From: Flavobacteriaceae bacterium
Lineage (GTDB): Bacteria; Bacteroidota; Bacteroidia; Flavobacteriales; Flavobacteriaceae
NCBI GenBank assembly: GCA_027082925.1
Contig: JALWTD010000019.1
Coordinates: forward strand, 54,655 to 118,654
Length of the DNA stretch: 64,000 bases
Reading direction: 5' to 3'
The notes beneath the pieces were generated by a model. It saw only the letters and a program-made list of their open reading frames with translations, had not been told where the DNA came from and searched no databases. Made by a program: the position numbers and the translations under genes. Shown in pieces: positions 26,591-37,407 of this stretch (positions are counted from its first letter, which is position 1; every line of letters begins with the position of its first letter).

Positions 26591-27034
26591 ATGGCAAAAG
26601 AAGTTAGTAAAGTAGTAAAATTACAAGTTCGTGGAGGAGCGGCAAACCCGTCACCACCAGTTGGACCTGCTTTAGGAGCTGCCGGAGTTAATATTATGGA
26701 GTTCTGTAAGCAATTTAATGCTAGAACTCAAGACAAACAAGGAAAAGTTTTACCAGTAGCAATTACTGTTTATAAGGATAAATCTTTTGATTTTGTTGTT
26801 AAAACTCCACCAGCAGCAGTGCAAATTTTAGAAGCAGCTAAAGTAAAAAAGGGTTCAGGAGAGCCTAATCGTAAAAAAGTAGCTACAGTTACTTGGGATC
26901 AGTTGAGAACTATCGCTGAAGATAAAATGCCAGACTTAAATGCATTTACAGTTGAATCTGCAATGCTAATGATGGCTGGAACAGCACGCTCAATGGGTAT
27001 TAAAGTAAGTGGGGAAGCTCCAGTAAAACAATAA
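26591..27034 (+). CDS. rplK: 50S ribosomal protein uL11
   Basis: 147 residues; [20 protein letters not shown] is the conserved N-terminus with the proline-rich switch, and the C-terminal rRNA-binding domain has GTARSMGI. Part of the GTPase-associated centre. A TATAAATTTG sequence at 26525-26534 could be an internal promoter ahead of the rplKAJL group. Confidence 0.98.
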   Translation: MAKEVSKVVKLQVRGGAANPSPPVGPALGAAGVNIMEFCKQFNARTQDKQGKVLPVAITVYKDKSFDFVVKTPPAAVQILEAAKVKKGSGEPNRKKVATVTWDQLRTIAEDKMPDLNAFTVESAMLMMAGTARSMGIKVSGEAPVKQ

Positions 27035-27049
27035 AACAGTTATTTAAAA

Positions 27050-27739
27050 ATGGCAAAATTAACTAAAAAGCAAAAAGAAGCTTATGCAAAGGTTGATAGA
27101 AATCAAGCTTATTCATTAAAAGATGCTTCTGCTTTAGTAAAAGAAATTACTAATGTAAATTTTGACGCATCTATTGATTTAGCTGTTAGATTGGGAGTAG
27201 ACCCTCGTAAAGCAAATCAGATGGTTAGAGGTGTGGTTACGCTACCACACGGAACAGGTAAAGATGTTAAAGTATTAGCATTAGTAACTCCAGATAAAGA
27301 AGCAGATGCTAAAGAAGCAGGTGCTGATTATGTTGGATTAGATGAATACCTTCAAAAAATAAAAGGAGGATGGACAGATGTTGACGTTATTATTACAATG
27401 CCTAGTGTTATGGGAAAATTAGGTCCTTTAGGTCGTATTTTAGGACCAAGAGGTTTAATGCCTAACCCAAAAACAGGTACGGTAACTATGGATGTGGCAA
27501 AAGCAGTAAAAGAAGTAAAAGCAGGTAAAATTGACTTTAAAGTTGATAAAACTGGTATTGTTCACGCTGCAGTTGGAAAAGCATCATTTGACGTTGATAA
27601 AATTGCTGAAAATGCAAATGAATTGATACAAACTTTAATAAAGTTAAAGCCAACAGCTGCAAAAGGAACTTACATTAAGAGTATCTATATGTCAAGTACA
27701 ATGAGCCCTGGTATAGGGATAGATCCTAAATCAGTTTAA
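27050..27739 (+). CDS. rplA: 50S ribosomal protein uL1
   Basis: 229 residues, L1-stalk protein. The family block [22 protein letters not shown] lies near residue 124 and [12 protein letters not shown] near the end. In other bacteria L1 represses its own rplKA message; no obvious leader mimic was checked here. 15 nt after rplK. Confidence 0.98.
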   Translation: MAKLTKKQKEAYAKVDRNQAYSLKDASALVKEITNVNFDASIDLAVRLGVDPRKANQMVRGVVTLPHGTGKDVKVLALVTPDKEADAKEAGADYVGLDEYLQKIKGGWTDVDVIITMPSVMGKLGPLGRILGPRGLMPNPKTGTVTMDVAKAVKEVKAGKIDFKVDKTGIVHAAVGKASFDVDKIAENANELIQTLIKLKPTAAKGTYIKSIYMSSTMSPGIGIDPKSV

Positions 27740-27758
27740 TTAGTTAAAACTAGAAATT

Positions 27759-28274
27759 ATGACGAGAGAAGAAAAATCACAAGTAATAGAAGCTTTAACA
27801 ACTCAGTTAACTGAAGGAAATATCATCTATTTGGCAGATATATCAGGATTAAATGCATTAGATACATCTAACTTACGTAGAGCTTGTTTTAAAGCAAACG
27901 TAAAACTTGCAGTTGTTAAAAATACATTGCTAGAAAAAGCAATGGAAAAATCTGATAAAGATTTTGGTGAATTGCCAACAACATTAAAAGGAAATACTTC
28001 TATAATGTTGTCTGATACAGGTAATGCACCAGCAAAAGTAATTAAGGAATTTCGAAAAAAATCTGATAAGCCTGTTTTAAAAGGAGCTTATGTTGAAGAA
28101 GCAATCTACATTGGAGATGACCAATTAGACGCTTTAGTAAACATTAAATCTAAAGAAGAACTTATCGGAGATATTATTTCGTTACTACAATCACCAGCTA
28201 AAAATGTTGTTTCAGCGTTACAATCTGGAGGTAGTAAACTATCCGGAATACTTAAAACATTATCAGATAAATAA
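27759..28274 (+). CDS. rplJ: 50S ribosomal protein uL10
   Basis: 171 residues. N-terminal rRNA-binding domain (LADISGLNALDTSNLRRACF, KNTLLEKAM) and a C-terminal helix that carries the bL12 dimers. Starts 19 nt after rplA. Confidence 0.97.
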   Translation: MTREEKSQVIEALTTQLTEGNIIYLADISGLNALDTSNLRRACFKANVKLAVVKNTLLEKAMEKSDKDFGELPTTLKGNTSIMLSDTGNAPAKVIKEFRKKSDKPVLKGAYVEEAIYIGDDQLDALVNIKSKEELIGDIISLLQSPAKNVVSALQSGGSKLSGILKTLSDK

Positions 28275-28319
28275 AAAAGAGCACTAATAAACTAAATAAT
28301 AAAATTTAAACAAAGAGAA

Positions 28320-28694
28320 ATGGCAGATTTAAAAGATTTCGCAGAACAACTTGTTAACTTAACAGTAAAAGAAGTAAATGAGTTAGCTGATATTTTAAAA
28401 GACGAATACGGAATTGAACCAGCAGCAGCAGCAGTTGCAGTAGCTGGACCAGCAGCAGGCGGCGCAGAAGCAGCTGAAGAAAAAACTGAATTTGATGTAA
28501 TTTTAAAAGCAGCAGGAGCTTCTAAATTAGCAGTTGTTAAACTAGTAAAAGAACTAACTGGTTTAGGATTGAAAGAAGCTAAAGGTATCGTTGATAGTGC
28601 ACCAGCACCAATCAAAGAAGGTGTTTCTAAAGATGAGGCTGAAGGTTTAAAAGCATCATTAGAAGAAGCAGGAGCTGAGGTTGAGCTTAAATAA
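28320..28694 (+). CDS. rplL: 50S ribosomal protein bL12
   Basis: 124 residues: N-terminal dimerisation domain, an Ala-rich hinge (about 40-55, [20 protein letters not shown]) and the C-terminal factor-binding domain ([20 protein letters not shown]). It recruits translation GTPases. A hairpin follows at 28720-28754 before rpoB. Confidence 0.98.
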   Translation: MADLKDFAEQLVNLTVKEVNELADILKDEYGIEPAAAAVAVAGPAAGGAEAAEEKTEFDVILKAAGASKLAVVKLVKELTGLGLKEAKGIVDSAPAPIKEGVSKDEAEGLKASLEEAGAEVELK

Positions 28695-28719
28695 GCTTAC
28701 AACAGCAAACACAATTTAA

Positions 28720-28754
28720 GGTTTAGGTCTGGGTGAAATCCTTAGACCTAAACC
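28720..28754 (+). terminator. hairpin between rplL and rpoB (probable attenuator)
   Basis: 11-bp stem GGTTTAGGTCT (28720-28730) / AGACCTAAACC (28744-28754) with a 13-nt loop and no long T run. Its place between ribosomal protein and RNA polymerase genes suggests partial termination or processing, as known for rplL-rpoB in other bacteria. Confidence 0.65.
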
Positions 28755-28814
28755 ATTTTGCGTATATATTCGTTCTTATATTTTAATAGTTTTTTAACCT
28801 AAAGTTTTTGTCCA

Positions 28815-31800
28815 TTGGCAACAAAAAAATTCACCGAAAGAATAAACTTTGCATCAGCTAAATTGATAACAGAATATCCAGATTTTCTAGATATTCAAGT
28901 AAAATCATTTCAAGATTTTTTTCAATTAAAAACGAAAGCTGACGAACGAAGTACAGAAGGTCTCTATAAAACCTTCCTCGACAACTTCCCAATCACTGAT
29001 ACTCGTAACCAATTTGTGTTAGAGTTTTTAGACTATTTTGTAGATCCTCCAAGATATTCAATTCAAGAATGTATTGAAAGAGGTTTAACATATAGCGTAC
29101 CTCTTAAAGCACGTTTAAAACTATACTGTACCGATCCGGAACACGAAGATTTTGAAACAATAGTGCAAGACGTGTATCTAGGTACAATACCTTACATGAC
29201 TCACAGCGGTACATTTGTAATAAATGGAGCCGAAAGAGTGGTTGTATCTCAATTACATCGTTCGCCGGGAGTATTCTTCGGACAGTCGTTCCACGCAAAT
29301 GGAACAAAATTATATTCAGCAAGAGTAATTCCTTTCAAAGGTTCTTGGATAGAGTTTGCAACAGATATCAATCAAGTGATGTACGCTTATATTGATAGAA
29401 AGAAAAAATTACCCGTAACTACACTCTTTAGAGCTATTGGTTACGAAAGAGATAAAGACATTCTTGAAATATTTAACCTTGCAGAAGAAGTTAGAGTTTC
29501 AAAAAGTGGACTAAAAAAAGTTTTAGGTAGAAAATTAGCCGCTCGTGTTTTAAAAACATGGTTCGAAGATTTTGTTGATGAAGATACCGGAGAGGTAGTT
29601 TCTATTGAAAGAAATGAGATAGTACTAGACAGAGATACTATTTTAGAAAAAGAACATATTGATGAAATTTTAGAGTCGGGTTCTAAAACTATTTTACTTC
29701 ATAAAGAAGACAATCAAATGGCCGATTATGCAATTATTCACAATACATTGCAAAAAGACCCTACAAACTCTGAAAAAGAAGCAGTAGAACATATTTACAG
29801 ACAATTACGTAATGCTGAACCGCCAGATTTTGAAACGGCAAAAGGTATTATAGATAAATTATTCTTCTCTGAACAACGCTACAATTTAGGTGAAGTTGGA
29901 CGTTACAGAATGAATAAAAAGTTAAACTTAAATGTTGATATTGACAAAAAAGTTTTAACAAAAGAAGATATTATCACCATTATTAAAAACTTGATAAAAT
30001 TAGTAAATTCTAAAGCTGAAGTTGATGATATTGACCACCTTTCTAACCGTCGTGTACGCACCGTAGGTGAGCAATTAGCAAGTCAGTTTGGAGTTGGGTT
30101 ATCAAGAATGGCTCGTACCATTCGCGAACGTATGAATGTTCGTGATAACGAAGTATTTACACCTATAGATTTAATTAATGCCAAAACATTATCATCTGTA
30201 ATTAACTCATTTTTTGGAACAAACCAGTTATCTCAATTTATGGATCAAACCAATCCATTAGCTGAAATAACTCACAAACGAAGACTTTCAGCATTAGGAC
30301 CAGGTGGTTTATCTAGAGAAAGAGCAGGGTTTGAGGTTCGTGACGTTCACTATACACACTACGGTCGTTTATGTCCAATAGAAACGCCTGAAGGGCCAAA
30401 CATTGGCTTAATTTCTTCGTTAGCCGTTTTTGCGAAAGTAAACAACTTAGGATTTATTGAAACGCCTTACCGAAAAGTAACTGAAGGAAAAGTTAACATT
30501 ACAGACGAACCAAGATATTTAAGTGCAGAAGAAGAAGAAGGAATGAAGTTTGCACAGTCGAATTTACCGTTAGACGATAAAGGAAACTTTGTAAACGATC
30601 GTGTTATTGTACGTGAAGAAGCAGATTACCCGGTAGTTGAACCAACAGAGGTAAACTATATGGACGTAGCTCCTAATCAAATTGCTTCAATTTCAGCATC
30701 GCTAATTCCTTTCTTAGAGCATGATGATGCAAACCGTGCTTTAATGGGATCTAACATGATGCGTCAGGCAGTTCCGTTATTAAGACCCGAATCACCTATT
30801 GTAGGTACAGGTTTAGAACGCAGAGTTGCAAAAGATTCTAGAATTTTAATGAATGCTGAAGGTGCCGGTGTAGTTGAATATGTTGATGCCGATACCATTG
30901 TAATTAAATACGATAGAACAGAAGAAGAGCAATTAGTAAGCTTTGATGACGATAATAAAACATACGACCTAATTAAATTTAGAAAAACCAATCAAGGAAC
31001 ATCAATAAACTTAAAGCCTATTGTTAAAAAAGGCGATAGAGTTGAAAAAGGACAAGTACTATGTGAAGGTTATGCAACTCAAAAAGGAGAATTGGCACTT
31101 GGTAGAAATATGAAAGTAGCTTTTATGCCTTGGAAAGGGTACAACTTTGAGGATGCAATTGTAATTTCTGAAAAAGTAGTTAGAGAAGATATTTTCACAT
31201 CAATCCATATTGATGAATACTCACTAGAGGTTAGAGATACCAAATTAGGTGCTGAAGAATTAACAAACGATATTCCAAATGTTTCTGAAGAAGCAACAAA
31301 AGATTTAGATGAAAACGGAATGATTCGTATTGGAGCTGAAGTAAAACCTGGAGATATTTTAATCGGGAAAATTACGCCTAAAGGAGAATCAGACCCTACA
31401 CCTGAAGAAAAATTATTAAGGGCTATCTTTGGAGACAAAGCAGGAGATGTAAAAGATGCATCGTTAAAAGCATCACCATCATTACGAGGTGTTGTTATTA
31501 ACAAAAAACTGTTTGAACGTGCAGTAAAAGACAAATCTAAAAGAGCAAAAGATAAAATAAGCATTGCTAATTTAGAAAGTAAATACGCTGCAAAACTAGA
31601 AGAATTACGCTCTACACTAATCGAAAAATTATTCGGATTAATTAGCGGTAAAACTTCACAAGGAGTTAGCAACGATTTAGGAGAAGAAGTTCTTCAAAAA
31701 GGTAAAAAATACACTTTAAAAATGTTAAATGCTGTGCCAGATTTCACACTTTTAACAAAAGGTGTTTGGACTACAGATGACCATATTAACAAATTGGTTA

Positions 31801-32630
31801 CAGAATTAATGCACAACTATAAAATCAAAGTAAATGATTTACAAGGAGCATTACGTCGCGAAAAGTTCACAATATCAGTTGGAGATGAATTACCTGCAGG
31901 AATACTTAAATTAGCTAAAATTTACATAGCTAAAAAACGTAAACTTAAAGTAGGAGATAAAATGGCAGGGCGACACGGTAACAAAGGTATTGTTGCCAGA
32001 ATTGTTCGTCAAGAAGATATGCCATTCTTAGAAGATGGAACTCCTGTTGACATTGTATTAAACCCACTGGGTGTACCGTCACGTATGAATATTGGTCAAA
32101 TTTACGAAACCGTTCTTGGATGGGCTGGGCAAAAACTAGATAAGAAATTTGCTACACCAATTTTTGACGGAGCTACAATTGATCAAATAAACGAGTTGAC
32201 TGAAGAAGCAAGAATCCCTCAGTACGGACATACTTATTTATACGATGGAGGAACCGGAGAACGTTTTGATCAACCTGCAACAGTAGGAGTTATTTATATG
32301 ATTAAACTAGGTCATATGATTGACGATAAAATGCACGCACGTTCTATAGGACCATATTCTTTAATTACACAACAACCACTTGGAGGTAAAGCTCAATTTG
32401 GAGGTCAGCGTTTTGGAGAGATGGAAGTTTGGGCACTTGAAGCTTATGGAGCATCAAGTACTTTACGTGAAATCTTAACAGTAAAATCTGATGATGTTCT
32501 TGGTAGAGCAAAAGCTTATGAAGCAATTGTAAAAGGAGAAGGAATGCCTGAACCTGGATTACCAGAGTCATTTAACGTACTAATGCACGAGCTTAGAGGC
32601 CTTGGATTAGACGTAAGATTAGAAGAATAA
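28815..32630 (+). CDS. rpoB: DNA-directed RNA polymerase beta subunit
   Basis: 1271 residues, the Bacteroidota length. The best start is a TTG (28815) giving [16 protein letters not shown]; no ATG is available near the conserved N-terminus. Landmarks: the rifampicin region [39 protein letters not shown], and [13 protein letters not shown] and [19 protein letters not shown] near the C-terminus. Ends in VRLEE. Followed by an 11-bp hairpin and rpoC. Confidence 0.98.
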   Translation: MATKKFTERINFASAKLITEYPDFLDIQVKSFQDFFQLKTKADERSTEGLYKTFLDNFPITDTRNQFVLEFLDYFVDPPRYSIQECIERGLTYSVPLKARLKLYCTDPEHEDFETIVQDVYLGTIPYMTHSGTFVINGAERVVVSQLHRSPGVFFGQSFHANGTKLYSARVIPFKGSWIEFATDINQVMYAYIDRKKKLPVTTLFRAIGYERDKDILEIFNLAEEVRVSKSGLKKVLGRKLAARVLKTWFEDFVDEDTGEVVSIERNEIVLDRDTILEKEHIDEILESGSKTILLHKEDNQMADYAIIHNTLQKDPTNSEKEAVEHIYRQLRNAEPPDFETAKGIIDKLFFSEQRYNLGEVGRYRMNKKLNLNVDIDKKVLTKEDIITIIKNLIKLVNSKAEVDDIDHLSNRRVRTVGEQLASQFGVGLSRMARTIRERMNVRDNEVFTPIDLINAKTLSSVINSFFGTNQLSQFMDQTNPLAEITHKRRLSALGPGGLSRERAGFEVRDVHYTHYGRLCPIETPEGPNIGLISSLAVFAKVNNLGFIETPYRKVTEGKVNITDEPRYLSAEEEEGMKFAQSNLPLDDKGNFVNDRVIVREEADYPVVEPTEVNYMDVAPNQIASISASLIPFLEHDDANRALMGSNMMRQAVPLLRPESPIVGTGLERRVAKDSRILMNAEGAGVVEYVDADTIVIKYDRTEEEQLVSFDDDNKTYDLIKFRKTNQGTSINLKPIVKKGDRVEKGQVLCEGYATQKGELALGRNMKVAFMPWKGYNFEDAIVISEKVVREDIFTSIHIDEYSLEVRDTKLGAEELTNDIPNVSEEATKDLDENGMIRIGAEVKPGDILIGKITPKGESDPTPEEKLLRAIFGDKAGDVKDASLKASPSLRGVVINKKLFERAVKDKSKRAKDKISIANLESKYAAKLEELRSTLIEKLFGLISGKTSQGVSNDLGEEVLQKGKKYTLKMLNAVPDFTLLTKGVWTTDDHINKLVTELMHNYKIKVNDLQGALRREKFTISVGDELPAGILKLAKIYIAKKRKLKVGDKMAGRHGNKGIVARIVRQEDMPFLEDGTPVDIVLNPLGVPSRMNIGQIYETVLGWAGQKLDKKFATPIFDGATIDQINELTEEARIPQYGHTYLYDGGTGERFDQPATVGVIYMIKLGHMIDDKMHARSIGPYSLITQQPLGGKAQFGGQRFGEMEVWALEAYGASSTLREILTVKSDDVLGRAKAYEAIVKGEGMPEPGLPESFNVLMHELRGLGLDVRLEE

Positions 32631-32642
32631 TAAAATAACAAT

Positions 32643-32670
32643 TAGTTAGGAGGCTAAAACCTCCTAACTA
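32643..32670 (+). terminator. hairpin between rpoB and rpoC with an AGGAGG arm
   Basis: Perfect 11-bp stem TAGTTAGGAGG (32643-32653) / CCTCCTAACTA (32660-32670), loop CTAAAA. No T run; it ends 43 nt before the rpoC ATG. One arm is a Shine-Dalgarno-like AGGAGG, the other an anti-Shine-Dalgarno-like CCTCCT. Processing, attenuation or message stability are all possible. Confidence 0.6.
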
Positions 32671-32713
32671 TTATAATATGTTTTTACATTTTTAATTTCG
32701 ATTCCATCATATT

Positions 32714-35700
32714 ATGGCAAGAAAAAACGATAAATACACTGTAAAAAAATTCAATAAAATTTCTATTGGTTTGGCATCTCCTGAAGCTATTTTGGAAAAA
32801 TCAAACGGAGAAGTTTTAAAACCAGAAACCATAAATTACCGTACTCATAAACCTGAGCGAGATGGGCTTTTTTGTGAACGAATTTTTGGACCAATAAAAG
32901 ATTATGAATGTGCTTGTGGTAAGTACAAAAGAATTCGCTACAAAGGCATAGTTTGTGACCGTTGTGGTGTTGAGGTAACTGAGAAAAAAGTACGTAGAGA
33001 TAGAGTAGGACACATTAATTTAGTGGTACCTGTTGCTCATATTTGGTACTTTAAATCACTACCTAATAAAATGGGATACCTTTTAGGGTTACCATCTAAA
33101 AAATTAGATATGATTATTTACTACGAACGTTACGTAGTAATTCAACCTGCAGGAGCAAAAAATGCAGATGGAGAACCATTGCAAAAAATGGATTTCCTAA
33201 CAGAAGAAGAATATTTAGATATTTTAGAAACATTCCCTGTTGAAAACCAATACTTAGACGATTCTGACCCAGAAAAATTTATTGCAAAAATGGGAGCAGA
33301 ATGTTTGATAGACTTATTCAACCGTATCGATTTGGATGAACTGTCTTACGAGCTTCGTCACAAAGCAAATACAGAAACATCAAAACAACGTAAAACAGAA
33401 GCTCTAAAAAGATTAAACGTAGTTGAAGCTTTTAGAGACGCAAATAAAAATAGAGAAAATCGTCCTGAATGGATGATTATGAAGGTAATTCCGGTAACAC
33501 CACCAGAGTTAAGACCTTTAGTACCTTTAGATGGAGGTAGATTTGCAACGTCTGATTTGAATGATTTATACCGAAGAGTTATTATTAGAAACAATCGTTT
33601 AAAACGATTGATGGAAATAAAAGCACCGGAAGTTATTTTACGTAACGAAAAACGTATGTTACAAGAATCAGTAGATTCACTATTTGACAACACACGTAAA
33701 TCTTCAGCCGTAAAAACAGAATCTAATCGTCCACTTAAATCATTATCAGATTCATTAAAAGGAAAACAAGGACGTTTTCGTCAAAACCTTTTAGGAAAAC
33801 GTGTAGATTACTCGGCTCGTTCGGTAATTGTTGTTGGACCAGAGTTAAAATTATACGAATGTGGATTGCCTAAAGATATGGCAGCAGAATTATACAAACC
33901 TTTTATTATTAGAAAATTAATAGAAAGAGGTATTGTTAAAACTGTAAAATCTGCAAAGAAAATTATAGATAAAAGAGAGCCTGTAGTATGGGATATTTTA
34001 GAAAATGTTTTAAAAGGACATCCAGTGCTACTAAACCGTGCACCTACGTTACACCGTTTAGGTATTCAAGCCTTTCAACCAAAATTAATTGAAGGAAAAG
34101 CAATTCAGTTACACCCATTGGTTTGTACAGCATTTAATGCCGATTTTGATGGTGACCAAATGGCAGTACACTTACCTTTAGGACCAGAGGCTATTTTAGA
34201 ATCACAATTGTTAATGCTAGCTTCTCATAATATATTAAATCCGGCAAACGGAGCTCCTATTACAGTACCTTCTCAAGATATGGTATTAGGATTATATTAT
34301 ATGACAAAAGAGCGTAAATCTACCCCTGAGTACAAAGTAAAAGGAGAAGGGTTAACATTTTACTCTTTTGACGAAGTAACAATTGCTTTTAACGAAAAAG
34401 CTGTAGACTTAAATGCCAGTATTAGAGTAAGAGCAAAAGACTTTAATGAAAATGGCGAATTGGTTCCTCAACTTATTCAAACAACAGTTGGTAGAGTATT
34501 ATTTAATGAAGTTGTTCCTGAAGAAGCAGGCTTTATAAACGAAGTATTAAATAAAAAATCGTTAAGAGATATTATTGGTAAAATATTAAAATTAACCGAT
34601 GTACCTACAACAGGTAAATTCTTAGATGATATCAAAGGAATGGGATATAAGTTTGCATTCCAAGGAGGATTATCATTTAGTTTAGGTGATATTATTATTC
34701 CGCCAGAAAAACATAAAATGATTGCCGATGCAAATGCTCAAGTAGACAATATTATAGCAAACTATAATATGGGTATGCTAACAAACAAAGAGCGTTACAA
34801 TCAGGTAATTGATATTTGGGGATCTACAAACAACCGTTTGACAGAGCTCTCTATGAAACGATTACGTGAAGATAAGCAAGGATTTAACTCGGTATTTATG
34901 ATGTTAGATTCTGGAGCAAGGGGTTCTAAAGAGCAAATTAGACAGTTAACAGGTATGCGTGGATTAATGGCGAAACCTAAAAAATCTTCTGCAGGTGGTG
35001 GAGAAATTATTGAAAACCCAATTCTATCTAACTTTAAAGAAGGATTGTCAATTCTTGAATACTTTATCTCAACTCACGGTGCGCGTAAAGGTTTAGCCGA
35101 TACCGCATTAAAAACAGCCGATGCAGGTTATTTAACACGTCGTTTAGTAGATGTTTCTCAAGATGTAATTGTTAATGAAGAAGATTGTGGAACGTTAAGA
35201 GGATTAAATGTACAACCTCTTAAGAAAAACGATGAAGTTGTTGAAACACTTAGCGAGAGAATTGAAGGACGTGTATCATTACACGATGTAATAGATCCTG
35301 TTACTGAAGAAATATTAGTACACTCTGGACAAGAAATTTCTGGTGAAATTGCAGCTAAAATCGAGAAATCTTCTATTGAAAGTGTAGAAGTTAGATCAGC
35401 TTTAACTTGTGAAGCTAAAAGAGGAATTTGTGCCAAGTGTTACGGACAAAGTTTATCTACTAAAAAGATGGTGCAAATTGGAGAAGCAGTTGGCGTTGTT
35501 GCCGCACAATCTATTGGTGAACCAGGTACTCAGTTAACATTAAGAACATTCCACGTAGGTGGGGTTGCAGGAAATATTTCAGAAGATAACACCTTAACAG
35601 CTAAATTTGCAGGAAAAGCAGTTATCGAAGATTTAAGAACTGTTAAAGGTACCGATAACGAAGGAAATGAAATTGAAATAGTTATTTCTAGAACTTCAGA

Positions 35701-36988
35701 AGTTAAATTAATTGACACAAAAACAGGCTTAACATTAAGCACAAATAATATTCCTTATGGTTCAACCATTTTTATTAAAGATGGACAAAAACTTAAGAAA
35801 GGAGATGTTATGTGTCAATGGGATCCGTTTAATGGAGTAATTGTATCTGAATTTGCAGGAACAATTAAATTCGAAAATATAGAACAAGGAGCTAACTACC
35901 TTGTAGAAATTGATGAACAAACAGGTTTCCAAGAAAAAGTAATTACCGAATCTAAAAATAAAAAAGTAGTACCAACATTACTATTGTTAGACGATAACGA
36001 AAATGTTATTAGATCGTACAATTTACCTGTTGGAGCACACTTAATTATTGAAGATGGAGAAAAAATCCCTGCAGGGAAAGTAATTGTTAAAATTCCTCGT
36101 AAATCTGGAAAAGCAGGAGATATTACAGGAGGTTTACCTCGTGTAACAGAATTATTTGAAGCACGTAACCCTTCAAATCCTGCAGTAGTTTCTGAGATTG
36201 ATGGAGTTGTTTCTTTCGGAAAAATTAAACGTGGTAACCGTGAAATAATTGTAGAATCTAAACTAGGAGAAGTTAAAAAGTACTTAATTAAACTTTCTAA
36301 CCAAATCTTTGTTCAAGAAAATGACTTTATTAAAGCGGGAATGCCTCTATCTGAAGGAGCTATTACACCTAACGATATATTAAACATTCAAGGACCGGCA
36401 AAAGTTCAAGAGTATTTGGTGAATGAAATTCAAGAAGTTTATCGTTTACAAGGTGTAAAAATTAACGACAAGCACTTTGAAGTTGTTGTACGTCAAATGA
36501 TGCGTAAAGTGAAAATTATTGATTCTGGAGATACATTATTCTTAGAAAATCAATTGGTGCATAAAAATGATTTCTTCGAAGTAAATGATAAAATTTACGG
36601 GATGAAAGTTGTTGAAAATGCCGGAGATTCACAAACGCTAAAAGAAGGACAAATAATTAATGCTCGTCAATTACGAGACGAAAATTCTTTATTACGTAGA
36701 GAAGATAAACAATTGGTTGAAGCTAGAGATGCTAAACCTGCAACTGCAGAACAAATATTGCAAGGTATCACAAGAGCATCATTACAAACAAAATCATTTA
36801 TCTCTGCCGCATCATTCCAAGAGACAACAAAAGTACTTAACGAAGCTGCTGTAAGCGGTAAAGTTGATTACTTAGAAGGCTTGAAAGAAAATGTTATTGT
36901 TGGAAAACGAATTCCGGCAGGAACAGGAATGAGACAATATGACCATATAATAGTTGGTTCTAAAGAAGAAATGGACTCTAAATTTTAA
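32714..36988 (+). CDS. rpoC: DNA-directed RNA polymerase beta' subunit
   Basis: 1424 residues. N-terminal zinc ribbon [20 protein letters not shown]; catalytic [12 protein letters not shown] with the three Mg2+ aspartates near residue 475; bridge-helix region near 760; second zinc site [14 protein letters not shown] near 900; trigger-loop block [25 protein letters not shown] sequence following it. Complete. DUF3467 gene begins 2 nt after the stop. Confidence 0.99.
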   Translation: MARKNDKYTVKKFNKISIGLASPEAILEKSNGEVLKPETINYRTHKPERDGLFCERIFGPIKDYECACGKYKRIRYKGIVCDRCGVEVTEKKVRRDRVGHINLVVPVAHIWYFKSLPNKMGYLLGLPSKKLDMIIYYERYVVIQPAGAKNADGEPLQKMDFLTEEEYLDILETFPVENQYLDDSDPEKFIAKMGAECLIDLFNRIDLDELSYELRHKANTETSKQRKTEALKRLNVVEAFRDANKNRENRPEWMIMKVIPVTPPELRPLVPLDGGRFATSDLNDLYRRVIIRNNRLKRLMEIKAPEVILRNEKRMLQESVDSLFDNTRKSSAVKTESNRPLKSLSDSLKGKQGRFRQNLLGKRVDYSARSVIVVGPELKLYECGLPKDMAAELYKPFIIRKLIERGIVKTVKSAKKIIDKREPVVWDILENVLKGHPVLLNRAPTLHRLGIQAFQPKLIEGKAIQLHPLVCTAFNADFDGDQMAVHLPLGPEAILESQLLMLASHNILNPANGAPITVPSQDMVLGLYYMTKERKSTPEYKVKGEGLTFYSFDEVTIAFNEKAVDLNASIRVRAKDFNENGELVPQLIQTTVGRVLFNEVVPEEAGFINEVLNKKSLRDIIGKILKLTDVPTTGKFLDDIKGMGYKFAFQGGLSFSLGDIIIPPEKHKMIADANAQVDNIIANYNMGMLTNKERYNQVIDIWGSTNNRLTELSMKRLREDKQGFNSVFMMLDSGARGSKEQIRQLTGMRGLMAKPKKSSAGGGEIIENPILSNFKEGLSILEYFISTHGARKGLADTALKTADAGYLTRRLVDVSQDVIVNEEDCGTLRGLNVQPLKKNDEVVETLSERIEGRVSLHDVIDPVTEEILVHSGQEISGEIAAKIEKSSIESVEVRSALTCEAKRGICAKCYGQSLSTKKMVQIGEAVGVVAAQSIGEPGTQLTLRTFHVGGVAGNISEDNTLTAKFAGKAVIEDLRTVKGTDNEGNEIEIVISRTSEVKLIDTKTGLTLSTNNIPYGSTIFIKDGQKLKKGDVMCQWDPFNGVIVSEFAGTIKFENIEQGANYLVEIDEQTGFQEKVITESKNKKVVPTLLLLDDNENVIRSYNLPVGAHLIIEDGEKIPAGKVIVKIPRKSGKAGDITGGLPRVTELFEARNPSNPAVVSEIDGVVSFGKIKRGNREIIVESKLGEVKKYLIKLSNQIFVQENDFIKAGMPLSEGAITPNDILNIQGPAKVQEYLVNEIQEVYRLQGVKINDKHFEVVVRQMMRKVKIIDSGDTLFLENQLVHKNDFFEVNDKIYGMKVVENAGDSQTLKEGQIINARQLRDENSLLRREDKQLVEARDAKPATAEQILQGITRASLQTKSFISAASFQETTKVLNEAAVSGKVDYLEGLKENVIVGKRIPAGTGMRQYDHIIVGSKEEMDSKF

Positions 36989-36990
36989 TT

Positions 36991-37305
36991 ATGGATAATC
37001 AAAAACCTAAAAAAGAAGGGCAATTAAATATTGAATTAGACGATAAAACTGCTGAAGGAATATATTCTAATTTGGCAATTATCAACCATTCGGTATCCGA
37101 ATTTATTGTAGATTTTATCAGTATTATGCCAGGGCAACCTAAGGCAAAGGTAAAATCAAGAATAATTTTAACCCCTCAACATGCAAAGCGATTGGTAAAA
37201 GCACTTGCTGAAAATGTAAATAGGTTTGAACAAAGCCATGGTGAAATTAAAGATTACGAACAACCGCCAATGCCAATTAATTTTGGTCCAACGGGTGAAG
37301 CATAA
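36991..37305 (+). CDS. DUF3467 family protein
   Basis: 104 residues, small and soluble. LNIELDDKTAEGIYSNLAII, HSVSEFIVDFISIMPG and RIILTPQHAKRLVKALAENV match the DUF3467 pattern, a protein placed after rpoC in many Bacteroidota. Function unknown; the tight 2-nt spacing implies co-expression with RNA polymerase. A strong terminator follows 5 nt after the stop and closes the rpoBC unit. Confidence 0.88.
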   Translation: MDNQKPKKEGQLNIELDDKTAEGIYSNLAIINHSVSEFIVDFISIMPGQPKAKVKSRIILTPQHAKRLVKALAENVNRFEQSHGEIKDYEQPPMPINFGPTGEA

Positions 37306-37310
37306 TTTTA

Positions 37311-37337
37311 AAAACCGAACGAAAGTTCGGTTTTTTT
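37311..37337 (+). terminator. Rho-independent terminator of the rpoBC unit
   Basis: AAAACCGAAC (37311-37320) / GTTCGGTTTT (37325-37334) with a GAAA tetraloop and T run to 37337. Confidence 0.93.
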
Positions 37338-37371
37338 ATGCTCAAAATAGTAGTTTTTAAAATCTTATTTA

Positions 37372-37380
37372 TAGTTTTGC
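37372..37380 (+). promoter_or_regulatory. -7 box for the TonB-dependent receptor
   Basis: TAGTTTTGC fits TAnnTTTGC, 27 nt before the ATG at 37408. The 70 nt between the previous terminator and the start leave no room for a cobalamin riboswitch. Confidence 0.5.
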
Positions 37381-37407
37381 GCCTTTTAAAATAGACCTTG
37401 TAAAACC

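Noticed and set aside
31079..31672. 197-residue open frame antisense to rpoB
   Set aside because: Shadow of the rpoB reading frame; serine-rich low-complexity translation and no start or promoter signals of its own.
37335..37407. Cobalamin riboswitch before the BtuB-like receptor
   Set aside because: Only about 70 nt lie between the terminator and the start, and no B12-box-like block is seen.
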